Source: Marivivens sp. LCG002 (GTDB lineage: Bacteria; Pseudomonadota; Alphaproteobacteria; Rhodobacterales; Rhodobacteraceae). Taken from it: a stretch of DNA of 64,000 bases. Within the stretch, counting starts at the first letter, position 1. Each line of letters starts with the position of its first letter. A program made the position numbers and the translations under genes. Below are positions 60,224-64,000 of the stretch, piece by piece. Under the pieces are notes generated by a model. The model made no database searches and had not been told where the DNA came from. It saw only the letters and a program-made list of their open reading frames with translations. The DNA lies in NCBI RefSeq assembly GCF_030264275.1, contig NZ_CP127166.1, forward strand, positions 45,001 to 109,000, given 5' to 3'.

Positions 60224-60655
60224 ATGCTCCGCAATATTCCCAATATCCTTTCGCCTGATCTGCTCTACACGCTCGCCGCTATGGGGCATGGGGACGAGCT
60301 TGTCATTGCGGACGCCAATTTCCCCGGTGAAAGCAGCGGTCCCGAATGCATCCGGCTTGACGGTATCTCTGCAACTGCGGTTCTCGAGGCGGTTCTTGCG
60401 CTTATGCCCCTTGATACCTTTGTCGAGGACCCCGCGCTTGTCATGCAGGTGGTCGGCGATCCCGAGGCGGTGCCCGAGATTGTAGGCAACTTTCAGGAGA
60501 TCATCGACAAAACGGCAGACAATCCCGCCAAGATCGGGAGCCTCGAGCGTTTTGCATTCTACGAGCGTGCAAGTTCCGCCTTTGCGATAGTGCAGACGGG
60601 CGAGACGCGTCTTTATGGCAATATCATCATCAAAAAGGGCGTGATCGGATCATGA
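60224..60655 (+). CDS. fucU: L-fucose mutarotase, RbsD/FucU family
   Basis: This 143-aa RbsD/FucU-family protein interconverts sugar anomers. It begins MLRNIPNILSPDLLYTLAAMGHGDELVIADANFP, with the family's conserved GHGD and DANFP elements, and ends with TRLYGNIIIKKGV, typical of FucU. It lies between L-fucose dehydrogenase-like and lactonase genes, supplying the anomer the dehydrogenase uses. AAGAGG precedes the start. The stop overlaps the lactonase start by 4 nt. Confidence 0.9.
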   Translation: MLRNIPNILSPDLLYTLAAMGHGDELVIADANFPGESSGPECIRLDGISATAVLEAVLALMPLDTFVEDPALVMQVVGDPEAVPEIVGNFQEIIDKTADNPAKIGSLERFAFYERASSAFAIVQTGETRLYGNIIIKKGVIGS

Positions 60656-61476
60656 AAATAGATGCACACCATCATCTTTGGGACCCGTCCCGTGGCGATT
60701 ACGGGTGGCTGACGCCAGAGCTTGGTGTGCTCTATCAAACCTTTGGGCCAGAAGATGTGAAGCCTTTGCTCAAGGCGGCGGGCGTCGATGGAACCGTGCT
60801 CGTCCAAGCGGCACCAACGGTGGCTGAGACGGATTATATGCTCGCCATTGCGCGGGAAAACGATTTCATAAAAGGCGTTGTGGGGTGGGTGGACTTTGAA
60901 GCACCCGATGCGCCCGAGGTGATCGCCCGGCTTGCGCAGGAGCCGCTGCTCAAGGGGCTGCGCCCGATGATCCAGGACATCGCCGATCCCGATTGGATGC
61001 TAAAGGGGGAGCTTGCTCCTGCGTTCGAGGCGTTGATCGAAACGGGGCTGCGCTTCGATGCGCTGACCTTTCCCGTCCATCTGGGCAACCTGCGGGAGTT
61101 GATCCGACGTTATCCCGATCTTGCCGTGGTCATAGATCACGGCTCCAAACCCTATATCAAACGGCGTGAGATCGCTGGATGGGAGGCAGATATGCGGATG
61201 CTCGCCCGCGAAACGGACGCCCTGTGCAAGGTGTCGGGCTTGGTAACGGAGGCCGCCGAAGATTGGACGCCCTCGGACCTTCGGCCCTATGTCGATGTGC
61301 TTCTTGATGCTTTCGGACCTGATCGGCTCATGTGGGGGAGCGATTGGCCAGTGAGCCTTTTGGCTTCGGATTACGCGGAGTGGGAGGCGGTTGCGCAGTC
61401 GCTTCTCGATGTCTCGGACGAAGACCGCGCCAAGATTTTCGGTCTCAACGCGGTCAGGTTTTACGGCCTAGAGTAG
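60652..61476 (+). CDS. Amidohydrolase-2 family lactonase, L-fuconolactonase-like
   Basis: This 274-aa TIM-barrel metal hydrolase has the N-terminal HxH (DAHHHLWDPS), later His residues in TFPVHLGNL and VVIDHGSKP, and the Asp in MWGSDWPVSLL. This is the COG3618 family that includes L-fuconolactonase and L-rhamnono-lactonase. It opens the lactone made by the aldo/keto reductase. It is translationally coupled to fucU. Its end overlaps the end of the convergent XylX-like gene by 9 nt. Confidence 0.87.
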   Translation: MKIDAHHHLWDPSRGDYGWLTPELGVLYQTFGPEDVKPLLKAAGVDGTVLVQAAPTVAETDYMLAIARENDFIKGVVGWVDFEAPDAPEVIARLAQEPLLKGLRPMIQDIADPDWMLKGELAPAFEALIETGLRFDALTFPVHLGNLRELIRRYPDLAVVIDHGSKPYIKRREIAGWEADMRMLARETDALCKVSGLVTEAAEDWTPSDLRPYVDVLLDAFGPDRLMWGSDWPVSLLASDYAEWEAVAQSLLDVSDEDRAKIFGLNAVRFYGLE

Positions 61477-62592
61477 GCCCCTCGCGGCAAGATTGCGCAT
61501 CAGGCTGGTTGCGCCGAAGGTCCATGGCGCGCATTCGGTCGAAAGCCGCACGGTGTTGCGGAGCATGCCGAGCCGCGGCTCGGAGATTTCTACGATATCG
61601 CCAAGCTTGTGCGTGAAACCTTCGCCCTTGGCGCCGCGGTCTTGGGTCGGCGCAAAAAGCGTTCCAAGGAATAGGAAAAACCCGTCGGGATACTGGTGAT
61701 GGGTGCCGGCAGCCTGTGCGACGAGGCTTTCGGGATCACGGCTGATCTGGTTCATGCTGCTTGCGCCGTTGAGGAGGAAGCCGTCTTCGCCTTTGACAGT
61801 GAGTGTCAATTCAGCATTCCGGACATCATCCAGAGAGTAGGTTTCGTCAAAAAGTCGCACCATCGGTCCGATCGCGCAGGAGGCATTGTTGTCCTTGGCT
61901 TTGCCGAGAAGGAGGGCCGAGCGGCCTTCGACGTCGCGTAGGTTGACGTCATTGCCCAATGTCGCGCCCTTGATCTCGCCGCGCGAATTGACGGCGAGCA
62001 CGATTTCAGGCTCGGGATTGTTCCAGCGGCTGATCGGGTGAAGCCCCACCTCTGCACCGAAGCCGACTGCGGCCATCGGTTGGCATTTGGTGAAAATCTC
62101 GGCGTCGGGACCGATGCCCACTTCGAGATATTGGGACCAGAGGCCCTCTTTGATCAGAAGGGCTTTGACCTCGGCTGCTTTTTCCGACCCCGGAACGATG
62201 CCGCGCAGGTTGTCGCCGATCACATTGCCGACGCGTGCGCGAATGCCGGCCGCGCGGTCAGGATCGCCTGCGGCCTGTTCCTCGATGACGCGCTCGACCA
62301 TTGAGGCGGCAAAGGTCACGCCGCTCGCTTTGATCGCCTGAAAATCGGAAGGGGCGAGAAGGGCGAGGCCGTCTTTGCCTGAGGCGACATCCTCGAATGT
62401 GCCGATTGTTTCGCCCGTTGCAGATTTGGCATAGGCAGCGGCATCCTCGCGTTCGAGCAAATCGCGCATGGTCGGAACCTCGCGCGAGGTGATGTCGACA
62501 AGTGCTCCGTCGCGCAGGACCACCAAAGACGGGCCGATACCGGGGCGTTCAACCCGACCTACAAAAAGACCATCACTGGGAAGTTGCGTCAT
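61468..62592 (-). CDS. FAH-family 2-keto-3-deoxy-pentonate dehydratase, XylX-like
   Basis: This 374-aa protein of the fumarylacetoacetate-hydrolase superfamily shows blocks LWSQYLEVGIGPDAEIFTK, ALGNDVNLRDVEGRSALLLG, DNNASCAIGP and a THHQYPDGFFLFLGT region that closely resemble XylX of Caulobacter. XylX dehydrates 2-keto-3-deoxy-D-xylonate (and the L-arabinonate analogue) to 2-oxoglutarate semialdehyde. It is downstream of a lactate-type dehydrogenase gene with 15 nt between. A related 2-keto-3-deoxy acid is the alternative substrate. Confidence 0.83.
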   Translation of the reverse strand: MTQLPSDGLFVGRVERPGIGPSLVVLRDGALVDITSREVPTMRDLLEREDAAAYAKSATGETIGTFEDVASGKDGLALLAPSDFQAIKASGVTFAASMVERVIEEQAAGDPDRAAGIRARVGNVIGDNLRGIVPGSEKAAEVKALLIKEGLWSQYLEVGIGPDAEIFTKCQPMAAVGFGAEVGLHPISRWNNPEPEIVLAVNSRGEIKGATLGNDVNLRDVEGRSALLLGKAKDNNASCAIGPMVRLFDETYSLDDVRNAELTLTVKGEDGFLLNGASSMNQISRDPESLVAQAAGTHHQYPDGFFLFLGTLFAPTQDRGAKGEGFTHKLGDIVEISEPRLGMLRNTVRLSTECAPWTFGATSLMRNLAARGLL

Positions 62593-62607
62593 GATATTAC
62601 CTTTGGC

Positions 62608-63963
62608 TCAGGGCAAAAGTTTGCCCGGGTTGAGAATGTCGTGGGGATCAAGGGCGGTTTTGATCGCGCGCATGACCGAGAGCGCAGCATCGCCGTGCAT
62701 TGCCCGCATATGCGAGATTTTACCCATGCCGATCCCGTGCTCGCCCGAAATGGTGCCACCAAGTTCGATGGCAAGGTCAGCGAGCATGGTGGTGAAGTCT
62801 TTGGCGGTCTTGATTTCGGTTGGGTCGTCGGGGTTGATCAAAAGACCACAGTGGAAATTACCGTCCCCGACGTGACCGACGATGGCACAAACGAGGCCGC
62901 GCTTGACGGATTCGATCTTCGCGGTTTCGACCGCTTGGGCAAGTGCAGAGATCGGAACGCAGACATCGGTGGAAATGCTTTTCGCACCCGGACGGAGGGA
63001 CCGAAGGGCGAAATGGGCACCGTGCCGCATTTTCCACAAAGCGCTCCGCTCTTCTGCCAATGTCGACCATTTGAAGTCCGAACCGCCGTTGTCTGCTGCG
63101 ATCTCGCCAAAGGTTTCGGCGGTTTCCTCAACAGAGGTGGGCGATCCGTGGAATTCGACAAAGAGATGGGGCTCCTCGGGGAGGCCCGCATTCGAATGAA
63201 GGTTGAACCCGCGCACCATCATATCGTCGACAAGCTCGATCCGCGCCATGGGAAGTCCCATCTGGATCGTCGTGATCACGGTCTCGACTGCCGCATTGAT
63301 CGACGGAAAACGGCAAACGGCTGCGGACTGCGCTTCGGGCTGGCCGAAAAGTTTGAGCGTCAGCTCGGTGATGATGCCGAGCGTGCCTTCGGAGCCGACA
63401 TAAAGATGGGTGAGATCGTAGCCCGCCGAAGATTTGCGCGCGCGCGTTCCTGTGCGAAGGATCGTGCCGTCAGGCTGCACCACTTCGAGCCCGAGGACCA
63501 TATCCCGCATGGTGCCATAGCGCACCGCCGTGGTGCCCGAGGCCCGCGTTGCCGCCATCCCCCCCAAGGTCGCGTTTGCGCCCGGATCGACAGGAAACAT
63601 GAGGCCGCTATCTCGCAAATGTGCATTGAGAGCTTCGCGGGTCACGCCAGGCTGGACGACGACATCAAGGTCTTCGGCATGCACTTTGATGATTTTGTCC
63701 ATGCCGCTCAGATCGAGCGCGATACCGCCTTTTTTGGCAAGATGATGCCCTTCGAGAGACGACCGCGCGCCTTGGGCGACGACGGGGATCATATGCGCGT
63801 GGCAATAGGCGAGCAGCTCGCTGACCTCTTGGGTGGAGCGGGGGCGCACAACCGCATCGGGGAGCATTTCGGGAAACCACGCTTCGTTTTCGGCATGTTG
63901 TCGACGCACGGCATCAGAGGTGAGCAACCGATCGCCGAGCAGTGTCTTTAGGTCGTCGAGCAT
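62608..63963 (-). CDS. FAD-linked D-2-hydroxyacid (D-lactate type) dehydrogenase
   Basis: This 451-aa flavoprotein of the vanillyl-alcohol-oxidase/GlcD/D-lactate-dehydrogenase family has the FAD-binding domain with VVAQGARSSLEGH, the PGANATLGGMAATRASG block and YVGSEGTLGIITELTL. A C-terminal cap carries HVGDGNFH and SGEHGIGMGKISHM, with catalytic/metal histidines. It oxidises D-lactate, glycolate or related hydroxyacids and passes electrons to the respiratory chain. The start at 63963 is preferred (GGGGGA just upstream); a longer frame would begin inside the palindromic operator. Confidence 0.86.
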   Translation of the reverse strand: MLDDLKTLLGDRLLTSDAVRRQHAENEAWFPEMLPDAVVRPRSTQEVSELLAYCHAHMIPVVAQGARSSLEGHHLAKKGGIALDLSGMDKIIKVHAEDLDVVVQPGVTREALNAHLRDSGLMFPVDPGANATLGGMAATRASGTTAVRYGTMRDMVLGLEVVQPDGTILRTGTRARKSSAGYDLTHLYVGSEGTLGIITELTLKLFGQPEAQSAAVCRFPSINAAVETVITTIQMGLPMARIELVDDMMVRGFNLHSNAGLPEEPHLFVEFHGSPTSVEETAETFGEIAADNGGSDFKWSTLAEERSALWKMRHGAHFALRSLRPGAKSISTDVCVPISALAQAVETAKIESVKRGLVCAIVGHVGDGNFHCGLLINPDDPTEIKTAKDFTTMLADLAIELGGTISGEHGIGMGKISHMRAMHGDAALSVMRAIKTALDPHDILNPGKLLP

Positions 63964-63973
63964 TGAATCCCCC

Positions 63974-63989
63974 AAATGGTATACCATTT
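63974..63989. promoter_or_regulatory. Putative GntR-type operator (16-bp palindrome)
   Basis: AAATGGTATACCATTT is a perfect 16-bp palindrome directly upstream of the ribosome site of the D-2-hydroxyacid dehydrogenase gene. The TGGTATACCA core fits FadR-family GntR regulators such as LldR/VanR types. The regulator gene itself must lie outside the window or be one of the two inside. Confidence 0.7.
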
Positions 63990-64000
63990 CGATGCCACTC

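Overview
The window is about 64 kb of GC-rich DNA that looks like the chromosome of a marine alphaproteobacterium of the Rhodobacteraceae (roseobacter group). The clues are the end of an rRNA operon in the order 23S-5S-tRNA-fMet, a dmdABCD-like methylated-sulfur cluster, a fused iolC-DUF2090 gene, and many ABC-fed catabolic operons under GntR/LacI/LysR/DeoR/TetR control. No phage, insertion sequence, integrase or CRISPR array was seen. Almost every gene is catabolic.

Layout. 1-1095: 3' end of 23S rRNA, 5S rRNA, initiator tRNA. 1218-6842: leftward PotABCD-type ABC operon ending in an Asp/Glu/hydantoin-type racemase, with a divergent GntR regulator and a TTGTATACAA-type operator. 6871-13032: LysR regulator divergent from a four-gene operon that encodes a complete DMSP demethylation-type route (DmdA-like demethylase, acyl-CoA ligase, acyl-CoA dehydrogenase, enoyl-CoA hydratase). 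13069-17396: lipoprotein, metallo-beta-lactamase-fold protein, class I fumarase, a decayed LacI fragment and a DUF1275 membrane protein. 17393-22403: GlpD-type dehydrogenase, DeoR regulator, fused dihydroxyacetone-type kinase and TIM-barrel isomerase, which together resemble a glycerol or tetritol pathway. 22661-25069: cytoplasmic GH2 beta-mannosidase.

25134-41711 is the centrepiece, a large inositol locus. Two convergent paralogous LacI regulators are followed by a di-iron oxygenase plus Rieske ferredoxin pair resembling MocD/MocE of rhizopine catabolism. Next come an esterase-like hydrolase, a PanB-like protein, a MocC/IolI-like isomerase, a sugar ABC transporter, and iolG-iolC-iolD-iolE-DUF3329-iolB. 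I infer that the locus takes in methylated inositols as well as plain inositol, removes the O-methyl group oxidatively and feeds the ring to the Iol pathway.

41742-48040: TetR regulator, shikimate dehydrogenase, 3-dehydroshikimate dehydratase and pcaIJF, i.e. the two ends of a shikimate/quinate to beta-ketoadipate route whose ring-cleavage middle is not in the window. 48200-49141: transaldolase. 49279-51930: an L-arabinonate-dehydratase-type enzyme plus a DapA-family enzyme. 51937-55114: YdeI-like protein and GH3 beta-glycosidase. 55151-61476: a GntR-controlled divergent locus matching the oxidative, non-phosphorylated L-fucose route (mutarotase, dehydrogenase, lactonase, dehydratase, KDF dehydrogenase, diketo-acid hydrolase), with a UxaA-family dehydratase in the fuconate step. 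61468-63963: an XylX-like dehydratase and a D-2-hydroxyacid FAD dehydrogenase under a perfect 16-bp palindrome. These modules would convert algal or plant polysaccharide monomers, polyols and osmolytes to pyruvate, lactate, 2-oxoglutarate semialdehyde, acetyl-CoA and succinyl-CoA.
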